Shown here one piece after another: positions 1 to 4,859 of a DNA stretch of 6,565 bases. Below the pieces are notes generated by a model. The model ran no database searches. It saw nothing but the letters and a program-made list of their open reading frames with translations, and had not been told where the DNA came from. Source of the stretch: Bacillota bacterium. Its GTDB lineage: Bacteria > Bacillota_I > Bacilli_A > Acholeplasmatales > Acholeplasmataceae. Made by a program: the position numbers and the translations under genes. The first letter of the stretch is position 1; the number at the start of each line of letters is the position of its first letter. The stretch is from contig JAEWVV010000250.1 in assembly GCA_023458995.1 (NCBI GenBank), positions 1-6,565 of the forward strand. Reading direction: 5' to 3'.

Positions 1-186
1 TGTGAACGTTGGAAACAATTCACCTTCAAAACTCAGCTGTCTCGGATGGACATCAGATCGTGATAGGATTCCATCAGTTCCGAGATCGATTGAGAATGCA
101 TCATCCAGATCATTCCCTTTTAATACTGCAGCTGCTCGAGCTACAGCTTTTTTCACTGCAATTTGTAGCGTCTTTTCTTTGGACAT
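1..186 (-). CDS. Unrecognised protein, N-terminal 62 residues (gene runs off the left edge)
   Basis: The minus strand is open from this ATG to the window edge and begins MSKEKTLQIAVKKAV. The first 25 residues are Ala/Lys-rich and probably helical; the rest is more acidic (NDLDDAFSIDLGTDG) with no motif I recognise. A second in-frame ATG lies two codons upstream, at 192-190, but it is only 2 nt from the GGGAGG ribosome binding site (195-200). The ATG at 186 has 8 nt of spacing and is preferred. The gene follows the 84-aa gene in the same direction after a 74-bp gap, so the two may share a transcript. Its base composition looks less AT-rich than the rest of the window. With the adjacent half-tRNA, this suggests it belongs to an integrated element. 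No function can be assigned. An open frame on the other strand here looks like an antisense shadow. Confidence 0.6.
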   Translation of the reverse strand, partial: MSKEKTLQIAVKKAVARAAAVLKGNDLDDAFSIDLGTDGILSRSDVHPRQLSFEGELFPTFT

Positions 187-260
187 ACTCATAACCTCCC
201 GTAATAAGTTTTTAAGTCCTAATGCAGAGCGATCAATGTTACGGCACTGATCACCCTGTA

Positions 261-515
261 TTAAGACTTAAGAGTAAATGAAAATGCTTTATCCGTAACT
301 AAAGCATGATTCTTTTTTCTGATGTAATGATTGATTTTGCTCTTGGTGTTTGTTATTTCGGTTTTACTGTAATTATCCTGGAGAAGTAAGCTTCTCACTG
401 TGAGATGATCACCGGACAATCTTAGAAGGAAGGAGTAACGCTTGAATAGTCCTATATTTTTTGGATATGCATCAACTTCAGCTTGATATTTTCTCTTCAA
501 TAGATCAGTGGTCAT
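261..515 (-). CDS. Small basic protein of unknown function, possibly winged-helix-like
   Basis: An 84-residue, Lys/Arg-rich protein with no signal peptide or membrane segment, so probably cytoplasmic. The start is supported by a GGGGGAT ribosome binding site a few bases upstream of the ATG. Residues about 49-84 could fold as two short helices (SKTEITNT, then KSKINHYIRKK) followed by a beta hairpin (ALVTDKAFSFTL). That is vaguely like a winged helix-turn-helix, but this is inference from pattern alone and no conserved family motif is visible. It is the first gene inside the presumed element end, about 55 bp from the half-tRNA, and points away from it with the 1-186 gene downstream. A small DNA-binding or regulatory protein of a mobile element is the most natural guess. 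Hypothetical protein is the safe call. Confidence 0.55.
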   Translation of the reverse strand: MTTDLLKRKYQAEVDAYPKNIGLFKRYSFLLRLSGDHLTVRSLLLQDNYSKTEITNTKSKINHYIRKKNHALVTDKAFSFTLKS

Positions 516-535
516 TTAGATCCCCCTAAGTAAAC

Positions 536-558
536 AAAAAAGCACATTTTCTGCGCTT
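536..558 (-). terminator. Short hairpin with T-run, read on the minus strand
   Basis: The arms AAGCACA (540-546) and TGCGCTT (552-558) pair over 7 bp with one G-T wobble around a 5-base loop. On the minus strand the hairpin is followed by T's (complement of A536-A540), the form of an intrinsic terminator. On the plus strand no T-run follows. It sits just upstream of the 84-aa minus-strand gene, so it would stop transcription arriving from the right. It may insulate the element end or end a transcript crossing the att junction in a circular form. The stem is short, so confidence is moderate. Confidence 0.45.
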
Positions 559-570
559 GTAGTGAAATGG

Positions 571-616
571 ACTTCTAAGCCGTCGGTCGGGAGTTCGAAT
601 CTCTCGTGCATCGCCA
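571..616 (+). pseudogene. 3' half of tRNA-Arg(UCU); probable integration (att) remnant
   Basis: From the anticodon loop onward this is a clear tRNA. The loop is CTTCTAA (572-578) with anticodon TCT (574-576), then 3' stem GCCGT (579-583) and a 5-base variable region. The T-stem is GGGAG/CTCTC (589-593 and 601-605) around the T-loop TTCGAAT (594-600). The 3' acceptor strand is GTGCATC (606-612), then discriminator G and an encoded CCA (614-616). The 5' half is missing: the acceptor strand GATGCAC is not found upstream. The expected ACGGC anticodon 5' stem is replaced by ATGGA, which mispairs next to the loop. The bases at 559-570 (GTAGTGAAATGG) faintly resemble a D-arm, so an internally deleted tRNA is the alternative. 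A displaced 3' end left by an element inserted in tRNA-Arg fits better, because the following terminator is intact. Confidence 0.65.
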
Positions 617-629
617 TTTTGATTATTTA

Positions 630-660
630 AAATGCTATCTCATTAAGGTAGCATTTTTTT
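630..660 (+). terminator. Intrinsic terminator downstream of the half-tRNA
   Basis: The arms AAATGCTATCT (630-640) and AGGTAGCATTT (646-656) form an 11-bp stem with one T-G wobble, closed by the loop CATTA. An uninterrupted T-run covers 654-660. It lies 13 bases after the tRNA CCA and was most likely the terminator of the original tRNA-Arg transcription unit, so the chromosome to the right of the att site appears undisturbed. Confidence 0.85.
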
Positions 661-684
661 CTTTTATAAGACTCACAACAGGTA

Positions 685-816
685 TTTGTAAAGGGAAAAT
701 ATCAACACTATAGAAAAGAAAACACTACTTAGGTGGCTCTAGGTAATGTTTTTGACTTAGGGGTAGAAATCTCACCTGGCGGAAAATGGCGGATTTTATT
801 ATTTTCCCTTTACAAA
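685..816. mobile_element. 132-bp MITE-like element with perfect 17-bp terminal inverted repeats
   Basis: Positions 685-701 (TTTGTAAAGGGAAAATA) and 800-816 are exact reverse complements, with 98 bp between them. Within the repeats the ends read TGTAAAGG and CCTTTACA, a TG...CA layout typical of several insertion sequence families, including IS21. The interior has no ORF. It holds a short repeated motif ACTTAGG (727-733 and 755-761) and GGCGGAAAATGGCGG next to the right end. I see no convincing target-site duplication. The best reading is a non-autonomous element or an internally deleted insertion sequence. A loop this large makes a terminator unlikely, and a structured RNA is possible. The repeat is seen directly; the mobile nature is inferred. 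Confidence 0.5.
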
Positions 817-884
817 AGATGTAACAAAATGAAAAGTTAGAATTTCCCATGGACTAAAGTATTTTGTATGTTTTCATCCAAAAT

Positions 885-913
885 CTAACATTTATTATGA
901 ATCCTGCTATAAT
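885..913 (+). promoter_or_regulatory. Extended -10 promoter for the 942-1417 unit
   Basis: A perfect TATAAT (908-913) is preceded by TG at 905-906, giving an extended -10. A weak -35 CTAACA (885-890) lies at 17-bp spacing. Transcription would begin near 920. The -35 overlaps the right arm of an imperfect inverted repeat, GTTAGAATTT (836-845) and AAAATCTAAC (880-889), which could be an operator. That last point is speculative. Confidence 0.6.
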
Positions 914-941
914 GAAAGTAAAATATAGGGTGGTTAGGAAA

Positions 942-1040
942 ATGATTTTCGAAGAGGTAATTCGCCATAATATTTATGTGAATGATTTTAAAAAAGTAGC
1001 AATTAATTATGTTTTAACTATTAATCAACTTTTAGATTAA
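942..1040 (+). CDS. Possible 32-aa small protein or leader peptide
   Basis: A short ORF (MIFEEVIRHNIYVND..., ending NQLLD) begins about 22 bp after the predicted transcription start. AGGGTGG (927-933) lies 8 nt before its ATG. The stop is 11 bp before the next start, and its end abuts that gene's strong ribosome binding site, so the two could be translationally coupled. The peptide is amphipathic with no membrane segment, and I do not recognise it. It may be a true small gene, a leader peptide for the secreted protein downstream, or a truncated leftover of a larger gene. Position and ribosome binding site support translation; nothing supports a function. Confidence 0.35.
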   Translation: MIFEEVIRHNIYVNDFKKVAINYVLTINQLLD

Positions 1041-1051
1041 AAGGAGGGAAT

Positions 1052-1417
1052 ATGAAAAAGAAAATATTATTATTATTTTCGCTCTCACTTTTTGTATATA
1101 TCATTTTTGCTAGTTTTGGCTGGAAAGTATTTGGTTTTTCTTATTGTGATGAACCGGATACATATATGGTTACTTATACTGAGGTCATCGATAATGAAAT
1201 AGAAATATCATTTACATCAGTTTCAAGTGCCTTGGATTTTAAAGGTGCAGTATACAACTATACTGATGGTATTTTGTATATTGGAGCAAGATGGGGATAT
1301 AAAATATTTGGAAGTTCTGATGGATCTGGAACAATAACTGTTACAGTTGATGAGAATATTCAGAAAATTATATTAAAAGGTTCAGGTAATGAAAGAGAAC
1401 TAGAGTTTTCTGAATAG
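1052..1417 (+). CDS. Small secreted or membrane-anchored hypothetical protein
   Basis: A 121-residue protein. The N-terminus MKKK plus the hydrophobic stretch at about residues 4-30 (ILLLFSLSLFVYIIFASFGWKVFGF) is a signal peptide or signal anchor, with no lipobox Cys at a cleavage position. The remaining ~90 residues are beta-strand-like and would lie outside the membrane. The sequence ...GILYIGARWGYKIFGSSDGSGTITVTVDENIQKIILKG ends in an alternating pattern. It resembles small Firmicutes secreted proteins with a C-terminal 'I.KI.LKG' strand, but I cannot name a family. AAGGAGGG (1042-1048 region) directly precedes the ATG and makes the start secure. It is probably co-transcribed with the 32-codon ORF from the promoter at 885-913. 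A weak 7-bp hairpin at 1419-1441, without a T-run, follows the stop. Confidence 0.8.
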   Translation: MKKKILLLFSLSLFVYIIFASFGWKVFGFSYCDEPDTYMVTYTEVIDNEIEISFTSVSSALDFKGAVYNYTDGILYIGARWGYKIFGSSDGSGTITVTVDENIQKIILKGSGNERELEFSE

Positions 1418-1604
1418 GCAAGTAACGATTTAAATTGCTTGTGCTTTAGTGTGAAACCAGATTAAACATTTAGAATTAGTAGAATTGAATCTCAAATACC
1501 TATCAAGTTTAAAAATGCTGTAAGATCATAATGCTAAAACCAAAAAAACTGAAGATGTTTTACATAGCTTGATTTAATGACAAAATTGACATACTTCGAC
1601 CAAA

Positions 1605-1636
1605 CAAAAAATCCACCCTGGTTTTCAGAGTGGATT
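1605..1636 (-). terminator. Intrinsic terminator of the HAD phosphatase gene
   Basis: The arms 1610-1619 and 1627-1636 form a 10-bp stem with one wobble around a 7-base loop. Read on the minus strand it is followed by a T-run (complement of A1605-A1611). It lies about 25 bp past the phosphatase stop codon. The plus-strand side is also T-rich (1636-1645), so it may work in both directions and catch the 1052-1417 transcript. The 1418-1604 stretch between holds no confident gene. Confidence 0.85.
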
Positions 1637-1660
1637 ATTTTATTTAAATCTGAAACTAAT

Positions 1661-2488
1661 CTATATCAATTCAGTCTCTTCTAATTCAAAGAATTCGATT
1701 AAATAGTTTGCAACTGCCTCTTCATCATGTGATAATTCAGTAATCACATCAGCAACAGCATGTAACTCAGGAACTGCATTCTTCATCGCAACCCCAATAC
1801 CAGCATCTCTGATCATTTCGACATCGTTGATGCCATCACCAAGTGCAATCCATCTTTCTTTAGGAATTTGAAAGTAGTCAAGTAAATAACTAACCGCTGA
1901 TGATTTAGATACATGCTTTAAATAAACTTCATATACTGCATAACCATTTTCAATCCCCCATAAACGATGAGATAATGTATGACCAAAATGAAGGTCGATA
2001 TAACCTTCAAATTCATTTTGCTTATCTGATTGAATCAGGAAAACCATACCTGTTGGTTCAACGTTAAACTCTGTATAATCATTTTCAATAACACGGTCAC
2101 TATGAATACCACTGAAGAACTCTTCTAATTTAGTATCATACTTATATGCATAAACCACATCTTCAATTGAAAAGAAAGAAGAGATAATCATTGGTTTTGC
2201 AAACGTAAAAAGCTGATGCATCATATGTACAGGAATATAGGTACGTTGTTTTGCAAATGTATCATCTGTAGGATTTTCAATGGATCCACCATTATCTGTA
2301 ATCAGTGGTGTATCAAGTCCTATTTCTTCGTATTTGCCAATTGCTCCATGATAGGGTCTACCTGTAGCAAGACAGACAATATGCCCTAACTCTCTTAAAT
2401 GGCGTAAGACTTTAATTGTTTTTGTTGTGAGCTCGCCTTGACGATTAAGTGCTGTTCCATCAAGGTCACACGTAATTAAATATTGCAT
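1661..2488 (-). CDS. Cof-type HAD-IIB family phosphatase
   Basis: A complete 275-residue cytoplasmic hydrolase with all four HAD motifs in order. Motif I is DLDGT (residues 8-12), with Asp8 the phosphorylated nucleophile and Asp10 the acid/base. Motif II is ATGRP (41-45). Motif III is Lys195 in VSKSSA. Motif IV is GDGINDVEM (217-225), with Asp218 and Asp222 binding Mg2+. The C2-type cap lies between motifs II and III, at about residues 85-190, which defines the Cof/YidA-like subfamily. Length is typical (about 265-290). Such enzymes dephosphorylate sugar phosphates, flavin precursors or nucleotides, and the substrate cannot be read from sequence. A GAGGTG site 7-8 nt before the ATG supports the start. 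It has its own promoter and terminator, so it is a single-gene unit apart from any read-through from the pilin operon, which lies upstream in the same direction without a visible terminator. Confidence 0.95.
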   Translation of the reverse strand: MQYLITCDLDGTALNRQGELTTKTIKVLRHLRELGHIVCLATGRPYHGAIGKYEEIGLDTPLITDNGGSIENPTDDTFAKQRTYIPVHMMHQLFTFAKPMIISSFFSIEDVVYAYKYDTKLEEFFSGIHSDRVIENDYTEFNVEPTGMVFLIQSDKQNEFEGYIDLHFGHTLSHRLWGIENGYAVYEVYLKHVSKSSAVSYLLDYFQIPKERWIALGDGINDVEMIRDAGIGVAMKNAVPELHAVADVITELSHDEEAVANYLIEFFELEETELI

Positions 2489-2507
2489 AAAAAAACACCT
2501 CGAGCCT

Positions 2508-2535
2508 ATTATCCCACAATATTATGATTTATCAA
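2508..2535 (-). promoter_or_regulatory. Promoter of the HAD phosphatase gene
   Basis: On the minus strand, -35 TTGATA (2535-2530) and -10 GATAAT (2513-2508) are separated by 16 bp, each one mismatch from consensus. The -10 lies about 20 bp before the start codon, implying a very short leader. The promoter sits in the 92-bp gap after the 381-aa pilin-like gene, where no terminator hairpin is visible. Confidence 0.65.
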
Positions 2536-2580
2536 GTAGAATGTATAACAAGATTTAGAAAATAAAAAGATATAGGTTTC

Positions 2581-3726
2581 TTAAGCTAATTTAGGAGTTG
2601 TAAAGACAAAACCAGGTGTCGATTCACCATCACCACTAGGTTCCACAGCGATTTCTTCGGGGATTCCATAATCATAGAATTCAGTAAAATCAAGATTCTC
2701 ATTAATGATTACTGACGTTGATAATTCGGGATCAAATACAGCGTAAACACCACCGGTTAAGGTAAGACTTCCGGTTTGATAAAAATTTGTTGATAAAAAA
2801 TAACCATAACCTGTTGTTGTACTTCCTAAATAGACATCACCTTCTGTAAATATGAAAGATGGTCTATCGATGGTACCCAAGGTCGTTTTATAATTGCTCG
2901 TAAAATCACCATTGACATAAAGTGTTCCAACAATGCCTTGTGTCGTCGATTTTTTGCCTAGAAGTGTGACATTGCCATTCACAATTACATTACCATAAAT
3001 GGTGCTATTTTCATTCATCGTTAAATTACCATCAATCACAAGTGTTCTGCTATCTGGAACGGTTAAATTTTTGTTTTTAGGAATCGTCACAGATCCATCA
3101 ACATACCAATGCCACCATGCGGTTGGATCCCATTGGTTTTGTAAATCCTTAGGTTTCTTATCGTTAAATCCTTTGTTTTGTAAGGCTAATGATCGAATAT
3201 ATGTGACAACACTTTGAAAATCAGTAAACTCAGTCTGTGGCTCAAACCAGGTAAAGTTTTGTTCAATATAAGTAGGAAGATAATTAGATGCAAGATTAGT
3301 TGGTGTGACCAAAGGACTTAAATTAAAGTTTGATTCAGCACCTGTATATTGGAAGATGGATTCATAGGTATTGACAGAAGTGACTGCTCCAGTCAAATAA
3401 CTTACGACTTTTCTATTTCCAATAGCTTGATTTGAACTCACGACATAAAGAGATGTCCCGTAAGTACTTATATCAACATCTAGGAGTAATTCTAACTCTG
3501 ATAGATAAGCAGGATCTAAGTTTTGATCACGAGAAATCATATGAATCGCAGTACTCACTTTTGAAAAAGCATTCGCATATTCTTCACTTTCTTGAATTTG
3601 TTGATCAGATAATTTAGCTTGAAAGAAAATATAGGATAAAAGGGTTGCTGTTGTTCCAAGAACAAAGGCAACAATCGCTAAAACGATAGGCAGTCCTAAG
3701 CCTTTTTTACTTTTAAGTATGTGCAT
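2581..3726 (-). CDS. PilX/GspK-like minor pilin with C-terminal bactofilin-like repeat region
   Basis: A 381-residue protein starting MHILKSKKGLGLPIVLAIVA. The Lys-rich leader ending in Gly9, then a hydrophobic helix (10-36), has the form of a class III (prepilin peptidase) signal. Mature position 5 is Ile14 instead of Glu, the exception known for GspK-type pseudopilins. Residues about 40-190 are mixed; a Trp-rich patch (W199, W204, W205, W207) follows. From about 209 to 330 come five or six beta-rich units with a recurring 'V.GN.T' pattern (YVDGSVTI, LVIDGNLTM, VIVNGNVTL, LYVNGDFTS, FTEGDVYLG), like bactofilin or other right-handed beta-helix repeats. The start has AGGAGG 5 nt upstream. It is the last of three tightly packed prepilin-like genes, 9 bp after the 174-aa gene. 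Likely role: pilus tip or pseudopilus component displayed outside the cell. The pilin-like N-terminus is well supported; the repeat fold is inferred. Confidence 0.8.
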   Translation of the reverse strand: MHILKSKKGLGLPIVLAIVAFVLGTTATLLSYIFFQAKLSDQQIQESEEYANAFSKVSTAIHMISRDQNLDPAYLSELELLLDVDISTYGTSLYVVSSNQAIGNRKVVSYLTGAVTSVNTYESIFQYTGAESNFNLSPLVTPTNLASNYLPTYIEQNFTWFEPQTEFTDFQSVVTYIRSLALQNKGFNDKKPKDLQNQWDPTAWWHWYVDGSVTIPKNKNLTVPDSRTLVIDGNLTMNENSTIYGNVIVNGNVTLLGKKSTTQGIVGTLYVNGDFTSNYKTTLGTIDRPSFIFTEGDVYLGSTTTGYGYFLSTNFYQTGSLTLTGGVYAVFDPELSTSVIINENLDFTEFYDYGIPEEIAVEPSGDGESTPGFVFTTPKLA

Positions 3727-3735
3727 AGAAACCTC

Positions 3736-4260
3736 CTAAACTATCGGAATGCTTTCTGGCTCTAATGATTTAATATAGGTATATGTATACGTATCATATT
3801 CTCCGACAAAAACTAAATTGATCGTATAGATTAAAATACCACTTGAAAAGGAAGAGGTTACACTTGAACTTGGATCTAGTGTAAAGTACTGAATATTATA
3901 GGGTATCAAATCGATGTTGAGCTGATTATTAATGAGTTCAATTCGAAGTCTTTCTTCAGGATTATAGATCACAAGATCGATTGTTCCGTTATCAAGATTT
4001 GCAATATAATCAAACTCTTTAATAAGGATAAGACAGTTTATATCTACACATGATTCATACGTTGTCGGATTAAAGGTTTGAATCGTTTGATCGAGATAAG
4101 CAGTTAATAACATGTTTTCGTTATTTGCTCTACTTTCTTCAACGATTCTCGCATTGGCTTTCGTAATCGTAGAAATCATCACAGCAGATAAAGATGCAAT
4201 CATTCCAAATAAAACAAGTGCACCAAGAAGTTCAATTAAGGTTAATCCTTTTTTATTCAT
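3736..4260 (-). CDS. PilW/GspJ-like prepilin (minor pilin)
   Basis: A 174-residue protein with a textbook class III signal: MNKKG then LTLIELLGALVLFGMIASL. Cleavage is expected after Gly5, giving an N-methylated Leu6, with Glu at mature position 5 (Glu10) and a hydrophobic assembly helix to about residue 31. The globular part is beta-rich; Cys71 and Cys76 could form a disulfide. The start at 4260 is chosen over the in-frame ATG at 4275. It gives the usual short leader and has GAAGGTG 6 nt upstream, whereas the earlier ATG lies at that site and lacks its own. The ATG overlaps the end of the preceding 149-aa gene by 8 nt, indicating translational coupling. Size and second position in the operon match GspJ/PilW. 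It should be processed by a PilD/ComC peptidase encoded elsewhere. Confidence 0.88.
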   Translation of the reverse strand: MNKKGLTLIELLGALVLFGMIASLSAVMISTITKANARIVEESRANNENMLLTAYLDQTIQTFNPTTYESCVDINCLILIKEFDYIANLDNGTIDLVIYNPEERLRIELINNQLNIDLIPYNIQYFTLDPSSSVTSSFSSGILIYTINLVFVGEYDTYTYTYIKSLEPESIPIV

Positions 4261-4702
4261 AGAGGACACCTTCAATCGTTATGGTTCTTGTTTTATAGTA
4301 TTGGATCGTAATTTGAAACTCGATGATTTTATAGGTAATCATTGGTTCTGTTTGCGCATTAAACGTAATATTTATGGATTCAGCTAAAATAACATCCGTT
4401 TGGTTATCGGTAAATATTTGACAGCTTACAGGAGAGTTAAATTCACCACATGTGATGTGATTGATATCCTTAGTTGTATTATCTAGCCAAACGGATAGAT
4501 TCGTATAGTCTAAGGATCTTTCAAGGTCTTCTTTGATTGATGATGCAACATCAATGGCAATTCGTTTATTTTCAGTTGCAGTCACTTGATTTCTCATGGA
4601 AAGGATCATCACTAGAGCAGTCGTAAAAACAAGCGTAATCACAGCAATAGATGCAATCGCTTCAAGGACAGAAAAACCATATCTGTTTAAACGTATGATC
4701 AA
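4253..4702 (-). CDS. PilV/GspI-like prepilin (minor pilin), TTG start
   Basis: A 149-residue protein beginning MIIRLNRYG then FSVLEAIASIAVITLVFTTAL. It carries a class III signal with cleavage expected after Gly9, Glu14 at mature position 5, and a hydrophobic helix to about residue 35. The globular part contains Cys85 and Cys94, a possible disulfide pair. The start codon is TTG, accepted because GGGAGG (4710-4715) lies exactly 7 nt upstream and the leader is of normal length. There is no ATG that would leave a proper leader. It is the first gene of the leftward pilin operon and overlaps the next by 8 nt. Length and first position fit GspI/PilV. It is divergently transcribed from the pilus ATPase unit. 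Pilin identity is strong; the precise subclass rests on gene order. Confidence 0.87.
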   Translation of the reverse strand: MIIRLNRYGFSVLEAIASIAVITLVFTTALVMILSMRNQVTATENKRIAIDVASSIKEDLERSLDYTNLSVWLDNTTKDINHITCGEFNSPVSCQIFTDNQTDVILAESINITFNAQTEPMITYKIIEFQITIQYYKTRTITIEGVLYE

Positions 4703-4709
4703 TAGAAAA

Positions 4710-4715
4710 CCTCCC
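4710..4715 (-). promoter_or_regulatory. Ribosome binding site deciding the TTG start of the first pilin gene
   Basis: GGGAGG on the minus strand, extended upstream as a purine run (AAGGAAGGGAGG, 4721-4710), with 7 nt to the TTG at 4702-4700. This is the reason for accepting a TTG start. Confidence 0.8.
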
Positions 4716-4728
4716 TTCCTTCAATTCA

Positions 4729-4734
4729 ATTATA
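4729..4734 (-). promoter_or_regulatory. -10 box of the leftward pilin operon
   Basis: A perfect TATAAT on the minus strand, 27 bp before the TTG start. No good -35 is visible at 16-18 bp spacing (GCGATT is the nearest), so the promoter may be weak or activator-dependent. It lies in the 157-bp gap shared with the rightward promoter at 4829-4837. Confidence 0.45.
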
Positions 4735-4828
4735 TACGATTTTGCATGATTAATCGCCACTCCCCTATTACGAATAAGTTAAGAATGAAGAAAAACATCA
4801 TGATACATCAACTATAAGTTTTGATATT

Positions 4829-4837
4829 TGCTATAAT
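4829..4837 (+). promoter_or_regulatory. Extended -10 promoter of the rightward pilus unit
   Basis: TGCTATAAT, a perfect -10 with the extended TG dinucleotide. The -35 region is poor. It is followed by GAGGTG 6 nt before the ATG at 4860. The 12-base string TGCTATAATGAA is identical at the other extended -10 promoter in this window (905-916). Confidence 0.6.
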
Positions 4838-4859
4838 GAAGTTAGATTGAGGTGAATAC

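Noticed and set aside
2..250. Plus-strand open frame of 82 codons at the left edge
   Set aside because: It lies opposite the better-supported minus-strand gene, has Ser/Arg/Phe-rich antisense-like composition and no ribosome binding site in view.
541..616. A complete, functional tRNA-Arg
   Set aside because: No 5' acceptor strand complementary to GTGCATC, no D-stem partner, and a mispair next to the anticodon loop.
727..761. Repeated ACTTAGG inside the inverted-repeat element as a CRISPR-like or iteron array
   Set aside because: Only two 7-bp copies, with no regular spacing to extend.
1419..1441. 7-bp hairpin after the 121-aa gene as an intrinsic terminator
   Set aside because: One wobble pair, a 9-base loop and no T-run afterwards; the stronger hairpin at 1605-1636 may serve instead.
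3432..3617. Plus-strand frames inside the pilin operon (also 2999-3217, 4112-4387 and 4596-4817)
   Set aside because: All lie antisense to well-supported pilin genes and show no motif or ribosome binding site of their own.
4261..4275. Upstream ATG for the second pilin gene (MKVSSMNKKG...)
   Set aside because: It lies at the ribosome binding site that serves the ATG at 4260, and it lengthens the normally short prepilin leader.
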